Under the pieces are notes generated by a model that ran no database searches, was not told where the DNA came from, and worked only from the letters and a program-made list of their open reading frames with translations. A program made the position numbers and the translations under genes. From Tetracentron sinense (taxonomy: Eukaryota > Streptophyta > Magnoliopsida > Trochodendrales > Trochodendraceae), in contig CM026562.1 in NCBI GenBank assembly GCA_015143295.1, forward strand, positions 15,652,041-15,716,040: 64,000 nt of DNA. The letters are read 5' to 3'. Positions 34,723-47,403 of the stretch are shown piece after piece; the stretch's first letter is position 1, and the number at the start of each line of letters is the position of its first letter.

Positions 34723-37128
34723 TGTGAGCGCGGAAATTCTTCACTCACAAAGGGATGATGTGTATAAACAACTTGTACCCTCATAGGTGTGAAAGGTTAT
34801 GATTTTTAAGAGTCGTCACCTATTCATTCAGAATGGATAAGTCCCCTAAGTTTGGATAAGGTCTTGGTCTGCAAGTGAGATCAGGGTAAGGGGTTCAGTT
34901 AAGTCCGGGGAAGGTGTTAGGCACCTCGAGGCTTCCACTTTACAACGGTTCCGTACTTCCTAGGTTGAAGCCAATTAAAGTTAATCTTGTTCAAAATGTC
35001 AAATTATTTAAGTTAACACGAATCCAAGAAAGGAAAAGCCAACTAGGGTCGAACTCGGGTTGGGTTGCCACGTATTCACAAGGTGAGATCAGACCGAGCG
35101 TAGTTCTGCCACATGAGCCTGTGCTGAGGTTAGGGACATGTGTGTGTACACCAAGGGTGGCTAACATGGATTAGTCCAGTAGACTAGGGTTTGGTTGACC
35201 GAGGGGGGTCAAGTGCAAGGTATTTAAGCCCGATAGGCTTAGGGGTAGCCCGGCAGACTAGGATGGAGTTCAGCCAGAGTTAGGGTTGCTAACCGGGGTT
35301 AGGCTGTACTAACTATGGTTAGGGTTGTTAACCATAGTCAAAGGGATGTGAGTTTTAGCCCGGTAGGCTAACGCGGGGCCCAGTAGACCGAAGAAAAGTC
35401 CGGTAGACTTGGTTTTTAGGTCCGGTAGGCCGTAAACCGAGATTAACTACGATTAGGGTTGCTAACCAAAGTTAAGAGGGTTCTAACTGTGATTAGGGTT
35501 ACTAACCAGGGTTAGAGAGAGGGCCAAAGTCAGTTTTATGGTCTAATTGATTTTTTAGGATTTTTAGATTAATTTTCCAAAGTTTATGGGGTTAAGGGTG
35601 CTTACTAGCGGTTAAATGTTAACCGGAGGTGTATTTAACCGTGGTTAAGGGTCAAGTGAGGACCAAGGTGGGCCCAAGGAGCTAGGCAGGGCCTAAAGTG
35701 GTCTCCTACTAGGCCTGGGCGCCTACAAAAGCCCAGAATCAAAACAAAATTAAAGTCGGTAATAGAATTACCGACATGTATAACAGTGTTTCTAACCTAT
35801 GTTTTTGGGCCCCACAAAGGTACAAAGGTGCTGCAACAGAAATAGCATATTGGCGATAGTTATTCTACCGCCAATCAAAAACTAGGCCAAAGACAGAGTG
35901 TTGGTAGAAGGTCTACCGACAATATGCAAAAGAGCTCTACCAGGAATGGCAGTACTAAGATTACCGCTATTCTTGGTTTTCTCTACAAACTGGATTTCTT
36001 GCCCTATGGGCTGTGCACAGAGGTATCTAAGGGTTCCCTCATGAGCTGAGGGACCCCTAGGAGGTCCTGTGATGATTATAATGCACAAGGTAGGTGCTAC
36101 ACTCGTAGGGGTTCACCACACCTATGGTTTAGGTGGGTGAAAATCCTATGAGGGTCTATTTATAAGCTGAACACCAACATAAAAAGCAGATAAACCCCCT
36201 TGAAATGACCAGGGGTTCACTTGAATGATAAAATACAAAAAAATGGGTAGGGAGTCCCCTACCCGAACACTCTGTTCCTGTCACGAGGGGAGGTGGTCTA
36301 TGGATGAGGTGTTGGTGCAGTTCGGTGGTACTGCAGCGACTGAGAGGCTTCGGAAGGCTAACAGAGGTCCTGGGATCACGACCAAAGGGGTGAGGAGGGG
36401 TGAGCCTAGATGTTTGGCAACAGGTGTTTACCGTTAAAAATTACAGACCGTTTGCACAGGAGGTGGTGCTAGGTTGTATAGGGGAGGTAACTAGGGACCT
36501 AGGAGGGATTAAGGAGAAGGGGAAGGAGGTGGTTGGACCAAGGGGAGGTCGAGTGAGGGTTGTGAAGGGAGAGTTTGAGGTGAGGGTGGAGTGTGCAGGC
36601 TGCAAACTTGAAACTTGCATAGTGTCGGTAGAGGGTCTACCGACATTATGAAAATAGGCCAAACTTAAATTATCGGTAGACTCTATACCGCCAATAAGAA
36701 AATTTAATTGAATTGAGCCTGGCCCAGCACAAATAGGTATGGGGGTTTTGCCTTTAGGGTTTTCGGGCCTTGTGGGCTTAGACTAGGGGTTAGGCCCTAT
36801 AGGCCATGGACTTAGGGTTTAAGCCCTAAAGGCTCTAGGGCTGGGCTAGGGCATCGGATAAGGTTACCTAGGGCTCGGTTTTATCATGGGTTTTGCACTA
36901 GAGTTTAACTAGGGTTAAACTAAGGTTGTGTCCTAGGGTTAACTAGGGTTGAGTCCTAGGGTTTACGTAGGGTTAGGGTTTGGTTCTAGGGTTTCTAGTG
37001 TTTGACTTAGGGTGAGTCCTAAGGCCAACTAGAGGCTTACCTAGGGTGTGGGGGATTTGGTAGGGGGTAACCATGGTTAAAAGACATTAACCATGGTTAG
37101 ACAGGGGTGTAAAAATTGAGTGCTTACA
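34723..37128 (-). repeat. 5' LTR of the Tat/Ogre element
   Basis: On the plus strand it starts TGTGAGCGCGG and ends GTGCTTACA (2406 bp; element sense minus). It contains hairpins at 35755-35775 and 36623-36645, an inverted taaccatggtta pair at about 37068-37097, and a TAGGGTT-rich stretch at 36830-37040. At 37038-37042 it has the single-copy tacct where the partner LTR received the 5797-8197 solo LTR. Confidence 0.88.
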
Positions 37129-38978
37129 CTCTGGGTCCATCACATTTCTTAAACCGGCTTAAGTCTCCAAAACATACAAGGCACACTAACACGAGTCTCC
37201 CAAAATTAGAATAATAAAATTCTATAAAAGCCAAACTATCCTGTACAGCTCAAGATCAACAAAACTAAAACTCAACAAACTATAATCCACCAAGAAATAA
37301 AAATCCAAGTAACGTCGATCAAGGTGTCTAATGTCAATTACAAAAACTCCAAAAGAAATGAACTGAAACTAATAATAGGGATATTTATCAAAATCCCTAG
37401 CCTCCTCAGGAAGCTCACCTTCCTCTCCTTCCTCGATGTACGCTTCCTCAATCCAAGGCTCCTAACCTAGACCTGAAGACAATAATAGGTCAACTGGGTA
37501 TGAAATACTCAGTGGATAAATAAACCAACAACAACATAAAGTAACATGAGCAATATCAATATCAAAGCTTAGTTTTATCTATACTTAACCGTCATAGATT
37601 CACGTAACTTTGACATAATCAGAGGGCGGAGCATATAACATGTCATAACATCATCTTGACTCATGTACTTGTGTGACTCTTGTTCATGAACCATGAACTT
37701 GAACTTAACATATGCATAGACTCATACATGCTCATGACGGTTAACATATCTCAAACATGCATGATTCGTAGTGTGTTTGTCCCGTCAACGTATATTTCAT
37801 AGTGTTTTGTCCCGTCAACTCATATTTCATAGCTTTGTAACATAGTCGCGGCAACGCATAGAGTGGTAAGTACGATAACGAGTAGAGTTGATGTTCGTAA
37901 GGGGGATCATTCTTTCATTGCACAATTTGTAACATGTTTGTGTTCAATGCATGATCATATGAGACACGTGAACTTGTGGACCTTATAAAAGACATGAATA
38001 TAAAAATTTTGGAAGCACGATTTTTAATTCAAACTTGAATTTGATCTAATCAAAATCTTCTCAAGGGTCATCTTATGATCATATTAAATCATGGTGTGAG
38101 AAACTATACTTACAAAGTTCTTCAAGTGTAATGCCTCCTGTCAATTCAAACGAACCTTCTTTGAATCTCCAAAGCTTTTCTTCGATGGAAACTAATAGCC
38201 CTTCCGATCAATACTCTTTAATCTTTTCTTGATTCAAGAACTTTCTTGATCAAGCCCTTCCAATTCAAACTCTATGATCTTTTATTCTTTTCTTGAATGC
38301 AAGATCATTTCTTGAACAATAAAGAATAAATCTTTATCTTCAAAGAGTAGTTCTAATGTTATCCAAAATCAAAACAAAAATCAAGAGAAGGAATAGGAGA
38401 GGTGGCCGTATACCCCTATAGGGAAAGGGATGGGCGTCCAAAAAGGAAGAAGAAGGGAGGGTTGGCTGTACAACCCAAGAGGGAGAGAGAGAAAAATGTG
38501 GGATAGAGGGAGAGCTTCTTGTGTGGACATTCCACTATGGGGGTCCTTATATAGACTCACTATCTAGCTAACTTGTAGCTCATGTCAAACTCCTCTTTCT
38601 AAATTCTAATCCAATTAGATCTCTCTTTAATTCTTTAATGATAATTCTAATCTAATTAGGATTTTATCAAAATAGAAACCAACATTATCCATTCCCTATT
38701 TAATAGGAAACAATTAGTAACAAACTAATTCATTCCCTATTTAATAGGATAACATTAATTAGTAACCAACTAATCTATTCCCTACTTTGTAGGAGATAAT
38801 TAATTAGTAATTAATTAAATAGATAATGAATTAATGAAGTGGACATCCCACCCTAGGTGGGCGCCATATCTCATGCCTCTTTTTGAGGTCTAACCTCTTA
38901 TGTTGTCACCTTTTGATCTTTATCAAAATCTATAGAGTCTCGAACACTATTTCATGCCTTTAATTCAATTTATTGGGA
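37129..38978 (-). mobile_element. Antisense LTR-like remnant
   Basis: No coding capacity. At 37493-37513 it has actgggtatgaaatactcagt, the antisense form of the hairpin conserved in the Gypsy LTRs here, with LTR-like surroundings (Glu-codon-rich acidic stretch, catcctgtacagg) in antisense order. Further right, 38400-38900 reads like an AT-rich LTR with cccaccctaggtggg. Boundaries are unknown; the Tat/Ogre element appears inserted at its left edge. Confidence 0.45.
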
Positions 38979-41222
38979 TGTAATGGTCTTTTATCATGTC
39001 TTTATGCGTGCTTTGTTGTGTCTAAGGGGTGTGGAGAGTCTAAAGTGTCTAAGCGATCTAATAGTGGAAAAACAAAGCTTATGATCGATCGCCCAGAGCC
39101 GACGATCGATCACCCTGGACCAAAAACCTGGGCAGCCTTCTGTTTTGGGGACAATCGATCGCATAAGTATAACGATCGATTGCCAGGAATCAGGAAAGTT
39201 GGGTTAGCTTCCCTGTGGGTTACGATCGATCACACTTGGTGAGCGATCGATCGGAACGCGCGTATCGGGTTTTTAAAAAAAAAAAGTTATGGAAATGAGG
39301 GTTTTAAACACCTAGGCTATAAATAGCACTTCTAATTTGAGGGTTTTAGACCCAAAAAGATTTCTGACCTAATTTGGGAGAGATTTGGGAAAAAACCTAG
39401 GGTTTCAAGAGGATTTGGCTTAGAGGAGAAGGAATTTGGTCAAGGGAGAAGAAGATCTAGCTTGGAGTTCTTCCCCAAAGCCTTCTTGAGCGATTTGGAT
39501 CCAAGGAAAGGATCCCTAAGGTCGATATCTCTTCTAATCTAACCTTAGTAATGTTTTGTTTGTTTAAAATGAGAATGTCTATGGAATGTCAAGAGATTTA
39601 AATGCAAATGCATGAATTAAGGAATTGAAATGTGTATTGAGGTGGATATCATATCTAATCTATCACTTGTATTGTTAGTAGGATTATTGAACTAGTACAA
39701 AATGATGGATTAGTATAAGAATTGCATGTTAAGTAAGGATATGGATGAATTTCTATGCTAGAAGCTTAAATTGAATTATAGTTTATGTTATGGATTATGG
39801 ATGTATGGAAATGATGGTGAATGGGCTAAAATGGAGAAGGGATGGATTATAAAGGTGTGGATTGGCATTGGGTTTGGAATGGAAGAATGTGGTTTATAAA
39901 TGAGTAGTGATATGGTTTTGGAATGTGAAAATGGGAAGGGTATTGTATACATAACTAACGTATGGTAGGTATTTGTTGAAATGTCTAAGAACACTAAGTA
40001 TGGAAAATGATGATATTGAAAGGTTTTGTATGAGTAAAATAAGATATGCTATGATGAATTATGCCTAATATTGAATTTAGAAATGTTAGCATGAGTATGC
40101 CAAGATAGGAAGTATGTTATGATAATTTATGCTTATTCAAGTTGCATGGTCATTGATATTCGTGTAGGCCAATGCTTAGAGGAAGTTCTCCATGTCTGAA
40201 ATTTTCTAACAATAGAGATGTAACCTAGCGGAGTTTCTTAACAGAAGACTGCAATCTAAGTGATAATCGAGCTCGGATATTAATCACGACACTCAAGCAC
40301 AAGTTCACATGTGTGGTAGATTACAAGTCTCACGTGTACACAAACATGACACGGACATTGCATGGACACTGAACACTGGACATTGAAATACAAGTACAAG
40401 GACTCTAAACACTGAAATACAAGTACAATAACTCTGAACATTGAAATACAAGTACAAGTACAAGGACACTGCATGATTTTACAAGGACCCTGATATTTCA
40501 AGTAACTCTGGCATTCGTTGATGCTCTCTATGGATAAGATTTCAAGTCCTGGATAATTATCATGGACATTTGGTATCTAAGAACTCTAGGGGCTTACGCT
40601 TCTGTCAATGCACCTCCATGGATTTAATACAAAGACCTTGATGCCTATTTTTATGGGAAAACAAGCATGCATGACATTCATGGTACAAGTCCAAGAGTCA
40701 CATAAGTACACGAGTCAAGCTAAGTAATGACATGATGTTCACATGTTTCCGCACTTTGATTATGTTTATGTTATATTAAACTGCTATTGACTTTAAAGTT
40801 GTTGCATGATTTGTATGTTGGATAGATGCATGTGCTTTTATTAATGTTAGTTAGACTGGATATCCGTTGAGTATTCAATGCTCAGTCGACCTATTATTGT
40901 CGTTCAGGTATATCAATAGATCAGGCAACTGCTGCTTGGGTGGAAGAGGAATACTGTGAAGAATGAGAAGTAGGTGAGCTTCCAACGGAGGGAGCCAAGG
41001 ATTTTGATAGTTATCCCTACTAGTAGATCGTAGTTTACTTTTTGATTTGTTTTGTTTTAGACTTGTGTTATTTCAGGATGTTGCTTAGATTGTTCACTTT
41101 TATTTGATGACTTTATTCTACCCTATTATGGTGGGTTATATTGGGCTTATTTCAATTGTCAAGGATGGTTTGGCAAACCCAAAGTCCCACTATGACCAAG
41201 ATGGGGTTTTGGGGTCGTTACA
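38979..41222 (+). repeat. 5' LTR of the second Gypsy family
   Basis: It ends GGGGTCGTTACA just before the PBS. The start TGTAATGGTC is inferred from TG and from the 2.2-kb size. At 39083-39254 it has dispersed GATCGATCG elements, a diverged relative of the CGATCG module. The hairpin gttgag…ctcagt lies at 40866-40886. Confidence 0.65.
39083..39254. repeat. GATCGATCG-rich module (diverged)
   Basis: Six to seven GATCGATCG/GATCGATTG cores in 170 bp, in the same relative LTR position as the arrays of the Tekay family but with unrelated spacers. Confidence 0.75.
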
Positions 41223-41226
41223 GAGG

Positions 41227-41238
41227 TGGTATCAGAGC
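41227..41238 (+). other. Primer binding site, second Gypsy family
   Basis: TGGTATCAGAGC, four bases after the LTR end. Confidence 0.9.
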
Positions 41239-41414
41239 AAAGACATTAGAGTCCTTAGGACTAAGATATTATGTTCAAGAATAAGGGATTGGTCTATTTT
41301 AGAAAAACAACATTAAGTCTAGGATGATAGGTTTTTTCTAGGCTTAAGTTTAGAATTAGTAATGTCTATAGAACTATTTCTAAATGATGAAGTGGTTAAT
41401 TTTGCTTCAGGATT

Positions 41415-42225
41415 TAAGCTATAAGAGGTGGCACAAGAGGGTACCGAGAGGGCCATGGAACAGGAAGTAGTGTAGGAGGCACTTTGGATGGTGATGGTCC
41501 ACCGGATATGAGTTGTATACTGGAAACTATTGCAACTGCTATTACCCAGCAGACTGCACTCCTAGCGACAGGGCAAGCAAGGTAGGAGAGGCTGGTTGAT
41601 GCTCACCCACCTTGACATAATGGAGTGGAAGCTTTTAGGAGGATGGGTCCTCCAGCCTTCTATGGTAGTACGGATCCAGTAATGCCCGAGTTATGGATCA
41701 TGCAACTAAAGAAGATATTCTCCTTGCTCGAGGCCACCAATTAACAGAGGGTGAAATGGGTCTCCTTTATCATGGAAGGCAAGGTTGAATATCGGTGGAG
41801 GGCTGAATCTAGGTAGAGGGACAAAGTGCGAGCCGAGCAAGAGTGGACATGTGGAGAGTTCCTCGACATCTTCTACGAGAAATACTTCCCGGTGTTTGTG
41901 AGAGATCAAAAGGAGATTGAATTCTCTACCTTAGAGCAGGGGAGTATGTTAGTGGCTGAGGATGAGGCCAAGTTCATGGAGCTTTCTAGGTTCGCTCCTG
42001 ATCTGATTACCACGGAGAGAATGAAGACAAAGGGTTTGAGCGAGGTTTGAAGGATTTTATCTGAGAGAAGGTTTCGATACTTCAGCTCGAAACATGTAGG
42101 GAAGTGTACTAGCGTGCCTTGATAGCTGAGAAGAATTCAGAGGAATTTTTGAAGAAAAGGGAGAAGATGCAAGCAAGCAACTATGGTCCTCATGACAAGA
42201 GGCCGAGGATATCGGGTTCGACGCT
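41415..42225 (+). pseudogene. Gypsy Gag fragment
   Basis: Reading frames with stops and shifts. They show a Gly/Arg-rich start (about 41430), GPPAFYGSTDPV-like sequence (about 41645), then in an open stretch (41826-42050) GEFLDIFYEKYFPVFVRDQK and STLEQGSMLVAEDEAKFMEL, the same Gag core as the Tekay copies (KKYFPIGARERKEREF, LEQGSM). It would form the particle shell. It ends at the Copia-like insertion. Confidence 0.75.
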
Positions 42226-42230
42226 AGTTG

Positions 42231-44039
42231 TGTTAGACATTATGCCCAGAAAATTCATTTAGATTGTTAGAACTTTATTAATTTGATTAATAAATGTTTC
42301 TTCTTAATCTATTGTGTATTCATTATGGGTAATTGACCATGATCATGAGATGATCTATACGATATGAGATATCGATAAAGGTCCATAGGATATATTGTAG
42401 GAAAGTTATGTGATTAGATTATCACAGGTAGATAGAACTTTCCGGTTCCTTATACCTTATATAGTCATAGCTATGGGTGAAGTTGGGCACTTCACTTATA
42501 TGACTGCCAGAATGCTAAGATGTTCTCAATAGTTGAGATGTACTTCTATCTCGAACTATTGTAGTGGAGACTAGACATCAGCATATGGGTGCTTAAATGT
42601 ACACTGACTGGTTACATTCAATGAGAGACCTCTTGCATAAACATACTATCAGATAGTTGGTCTCTCATTCACATTGAATGGTTTCGATGATCCTTAGATC
42701 TGATGAGTTCATCTATGACTGGTGGGATCCGTAATGATTAATGTTCATACACTGGAATTCAATTACAACATGGATAACTCAAGTCACTTGCAATTCCGAT
42801 GTAATTCCCGTTTAGGGTCAATGGGATAACATTGGGTAAGCCAGGGTAAGAATGTCTTAGAGCAATCTGTGGAGATGCTCACATAAAGAAATACAAGCTG
42901 AATAATTGATTAAAAGTTAATCAATTATTTTAAGTGATTAAAAGTTAATCATTTATTAAATAGATTAAGCGTTAATCTATTGTTTAAATTAATTGTTAAT
43001 TTAAACATATGGATTATTTTAGCAATTATTTAATTAACATAATTAAAGGGGAAATGGGTTTGACCCATATCCATAAACCCATTAAAATGGACCTTTAATA
43101 TAGGCCAAAACCCATGGGTTTAAACCCTAGGGTGGGGCACCAACTTGAGAAATCCTAATTGGATTAGGATTGTGTTAATTGAATAATTATTGAAATATAA
43201 TTCCTTTTATAATGGAATTAAAATCCAATTGTTGGATTGCATTAAGGATTAAGATGAAATTGTAATTAGATCACAAAAGGGAGTTTTAACTCCCCAAAGT
43301 CCACGCCCCATAGAAGCTCACCCCCCCCCCCCCCCCTTGGTATTGGTCTCCTAGTTTGACTAGGTTTCCTTCTTTGAGTTAGGATGTTGACTTATCCCTT
43401 TTAATTATGGAATCCTCTTATAATAGGGACTCTTTAATTAGTAGAATTACTATAACTAAAGTAGTTATAGATTAAGTAGGAGTTTATTTAATTAATAATA
43501 AGAGTTATTGTTAATTAATAAATCCTACTAGATAAGATCAAGTTGGAGTAGGATTAAGATAGGATCTTAGTCTATATATACCCCAACACCCTAGACCATT
43601 AACCACTTTTCTCCAGAATTTTTTCTTTTCTCTCCTCTCTCCCTCCAAACCGTGAAACCCTAGGGAGACCCCTAGGGATTTTCATGAGCTATATAGGTGG
43701 TGCAAGTTGGGTTTTGTAAATCTAGGGTTTAGAACCTTAGTACTTTTGGTGATAGAAGGTCTATACCATTACTCCATCTTCTTCCTCTTGCTTTTAGAAT
43801 TTCAAAGGAGATTCTAAAGCTTCGTGGGGATAGCGAAGATCAAGGACCGAGCTTCTAGTATTTTTTCGAAGAAATCTCTACAAAGAGTTCTGATGATTTG
43901 AGTGGATTTAAGCTTCACCGGTGAAAAGCATTCACCGAGGTGATATGACTAAAACTCTTAGATAATTTTGATGCTTTCTTTGGTGTTAAGATCTAGGGGA
44001 TCTAGTTTCCTCATAAATTTTTACCCGGATCCCCCTACA
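42231..44039 (+). repeat. LTR of the Copia-like element
   Basis: It starts TGTTAGACATTATGCCC, like the LARD LTRs (TGTTGGACATATATGCCC), and ends CCCCCTACA. It includes a run of 17 C at 43321-43337. The 5 bp before it are agttg. Confidence 0.8.
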
Positions 44040-45058
44040 AGTGGTATCAAAGCTCATGGTTAGGAGTATTTTTTGTTGTCTTTATTTTGATAAGGTAATT
44101 AAATGGATGATTTAATTCATGAGATGAATTAATTTAGATCTATTTAATATTGCTCGTAGTTTTTATTAGTTTATTGGTTCGTTAGATGAATAAATAAATA
44201 TTTATTATATTATTGAATGAGATTTGATAATTAAATAAAATTTTAAAAACTAGTATTATATCTGATATAATTAAATTCGAAATAAAGAGTTTATTTTGAA
44301 ATTCCTTTTAAATGATTTGATCATTTAATATATACTTATTAATTGTTTAAAATAATGAACAAATGATTTTTCCCATAAATAGATTTTATCCGAAAAATTA
44401 TAAAACCCTAATTTATGATATGATCATATTTAGGATTTTCGATTCTCTTATTTTTATTTTAATCCTGGATAATAGTAGAACCAATCTTGGATAATAGTAG
44501 AACCAATCTATGTGAAAGGATCTTGCAATCGAGAAAGGATCTTGCATTCGGTAAAGAAATAAAATTTGGTGGAGATTTTAAGAAAATTCTATCTTATATT
44601 TTAAAAATAATTTTATAAAAATTTTTTTATGGAAAATATAATTGTTATATTTTTCCGAGGTTTAATCTATATAAGTTATAGATTTTTAATCCAGCGATTT
44701 GATAATTGTTATCAATTTTTAAATCCTTTTAAAAATAAGAAAAAGTACTCCATCACCATGTAGCATCTATTTTATATAAGATTATAGTTATGGGTCATGT
44801 TTATGATAAATTGTTTATCATTCATGCATTCATATTAGAGAATAATATGTAGTAGGTTTTGGCATTCTGTAAAGGGCAGATTCATTCGGTTTCCCTGAAA
44901 ATGGTGAATGGAATACTGGTTTCCCTAATGCCATTTAAATTATGTTTAATGCATTGGTGAAGATGCTGCAAAGGAGGATGTTGTGATGTGATCTAGATAA
45001 GATGATAAAGGGAAGGGATTGTGAAGGAGTTTGCGAGCCACCTTTATTCTTATCACAT
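44040..45058 (+). other. AT-rich interior, left part
   Basis: I see a PBS at 44042-44053 and no coding signal. A 20-bp phrase is duplicated at about 44465-44510 (ggataatagtagaaccaatc). Confidence 0.7.
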
Positions 45059-47286
45059 TGTCGCGACCCAAAACCCATCCTAGGAGTTAGAGTGAACTTT
45101 GGACGACTAATCATGACTTGCTTGACAAACCAACCTGCAAAACCCACAGAGAATATACAATAGAGGACAAAAACAGCGGAAACATACTCTAACATGGTAC
45201 AGCGGAAGTCTACCAAACCTCTATGTATATACATACGTAAATCCAAGTTTACACAAAAAGAAATTCAAAAGAAAGTGCTGACAGACCCGCCAAAATACAT
45301 GAGTGTATATCTCTCATCTCACCCACAGCTCTATCACTCAGAATCTACAACCACTACCTAATAGTAGCCCTCTACCAGAGGTTCCTCCAAAGGTTCCTCG
45401 ACATACTCCTCCTCCACCCATGGGCTAGGAGCACAAACATCAAAAGGAGCAACCGCTCCGCTATCACCTGCCGACATAAGAAGTACGGCTGAGCATAGAA
45501 TACTCAGCGGGTACCAAATACTAACCAACAGTCATATCATAAATATGGCAGCACATAAAGCAGGAGCAATTCATATATGTGAAACGGGAACAAGTCATAT
45601 CATACTAGGAAGTAAAGCAATTTATAATCATGCTTGTATTTCGTAGAAAGCCGATAAAACCTCTTGAAAACATCGTGCACTTGACTTGGCTTGAAATATC
45701 TTTTCGTACTTGAAAGTTTGTCGTGTTTGTCTTGCTTGATCTTGTCGAGCGTGCCATGCGTGTCATGCCATGCCATGCGTGCTTGCTTGTGATCATGAAA
45801 CTTGTGAGATACACTTGTAAGATATCCTTGTGAGATGCACTTGAGAGGGAAGGGAGACCCTTCTTTATGCAATGCACTTGAGAGGGAAGGGAGACCCTTC
45901 TTTATAAGATGCATGTACTTGCGAGGGAAGGGAGGCCCTTCTTTATGCTATGCACTTGTGAGTGAGGGGAGACCCCTCGTGGAATGTTTGTTCTTGTTTT
46001 CTTGTGAAAAGCAAGGTAAAACATATCGTAGGATATGTCCCACCTCTAATCATATTCTTGAAAACCTCGGTAAATCATGTCATGCATGCCGTGCTCGTGG
46101 GTTCGTGTGTATACTTGCGTTTGAATTTAAACATGACATTTAGGGGATTTCACAATGTATAGCATATAGCAATTTTTAAACAAATAAACATTCATAATAT
46201 TGTAGGGAAAACAAGAACTCATGCTAGCATAATCCCAAACAAGTTACATAAGTAATTTAGCATGCATTTTCTTGATTTACACTCATTTCATTCACCTTGG
46301 CATTCCATCAAACATGGTATGTTCATTATTTGTTAACCCTACAATATGCTTTTCTAGGTGGGTTATAATTCCATCATACATGTTTGTTCATTATAGATAC
46401 AATGCCCTCCACATTTCAATTATCACAACACAACCATTGGCATCCAATCGCCCATTCCATCTTCATTCACAACATCCACACATCCCAACTCCTAGCACAA
46501 GTATAGATGAAGGAAAACAAAGAAACATGGAGGAAAAGAGGAACTATAACTAGGAGGGTAGAAAGAAGTACCGACCTTGACAAATGAGGAAGAAAACTCC
46601 TCTAAAAACGTTCGTGAGGCGCTGCCCTAACTTGGAGAAACTCCTCCTCGCGTGCTTGAATCGGAATCTTGAAGTAATCCAAGCTTGAGGTGATTGTGGG
46701 TCTTGAAACCCCTTTGATTTCTCTCCAAAAGCAAACCCTAGGTTAGGAAAACCCTCTCCTCTTTCTCTAACTCTCAAATGTGTCTAAGTGTTGTAAATGA
46801 ACCCTAAAGGCTCGGGCAACCCTTAAGAGGAAAGAGTGAAACGCCCAAAAGATGAAAACACCCTTAATGAAATTCTGCAAAAACACAAAGACCGAGCGAT
46901 CGGTGTTTATGACCGATCGATCGGTTGCCTACCGAGCGATCGGTGTGTTGACCGAGCTCTCGACCAAAAATCAACTCTCTGGAAAATTTCCTCATACAAA
47001 TTTTTCGACCAGTCGATAGCCTCCGATCGATTGGTTTTGGACCGATCGATCGCTCCATGGACCGAGCGATCGGTTGTCTGCAGGTCCAAACTGTTTTGGC
47101 CATATCTTTTGACTCACTCGTCGGATTTTGACGATTCAACTTGCTTTGGGTTCGTACTTCGAAAAGGAACATTTCTGACATGTCAGAATTTTCAATTTCT
47201 TCCTTATTTATTAATTATACTACATTAAAGGCAAATTGGCTACAAAAGTGTCATGTGTTAAGCATGAAAAGGTCTGGGGCTCTACA
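45059..47286 (-). repeat. 3' LTR of the complete Tekay element
   Basis: In sense it starts TGTAGAGCCCC and ends GTCGCGACA. It contains the slot-1 CGATCG array (46891-47074), slot-2 hairpin units (45832-45985) and the GCTGAG…CTCAGC hairpin at 45488-45508, with one mismatch outside the stem. Confidence 0.95.
46891..47074. repeat. CGATCG palindrome array (3' LTR)
   Basis: Same unit types and spacer as at 28326-28521; the partner array is at 54310-54493. Confidence 0.9.
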
Positions 47287-47323
47287 TCCTCCCCCCCTTA
47301 CAAAAATTTCGTCCTCGAAATTT
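47287..47323 (-). other. PPT and adjacent inverted repeat
   Basis: In sense the PPT reads TAAGGGGGGGAGGA directly before the 3' LTR. Just upstream (47304-47323) AAATTTCG-TCCT-CGAAATTT is a perfect inverted repeat that also codes for the NFEDEIF phrase typical of Tekay/Del elements. Confidence 0.85.
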
Positions 47324-47403
47324 AGACGATACTTGTATTACAAGCCAAACAAAATTACAAACCAAAATAAAATTACAAGTCATATACAAAACCTATACAA
47401 AAC

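Larger units (their letters stand above)
4216..37128 (-). mobile_element. Tat/Ogre-type Gypsy element, multiply interrupted
   Basis: This is the host element of the left half, read right to left: 5' LTR 34723-37128, PBS, ORF1, gag, protease, RT, RNase H, a second RNase H, partial integrase, a long 3' non-coding region, PPT and 3' LTR (ending 8288, continuing past the Copia insertion). The second RNase H, the extra upstream ORF and the TGGCAACTC-type PBS place it in the Tat/Ogre branch. About 19 kb of the interval is later insertions (solo LTRs 5797-8197, 26571-28743 and 29692-32268; LARD 15694-25555). Every domain has stops or frameshifts. The right flank is ctctg at 37129-37133; the matching TSD lies off the left edge. 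Confidence 0.85.
38979..42230 (+). mobile_element. Second Gypsy family, 5' LTR and partial gag
   Basis: A plus-strand LTR (38979-41222), PBS (41227-41238) and decayed gag. Cut at 42230 by the Copia-like LTR; the rest would lie right of the window if it survives. Confidence 0.75.
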
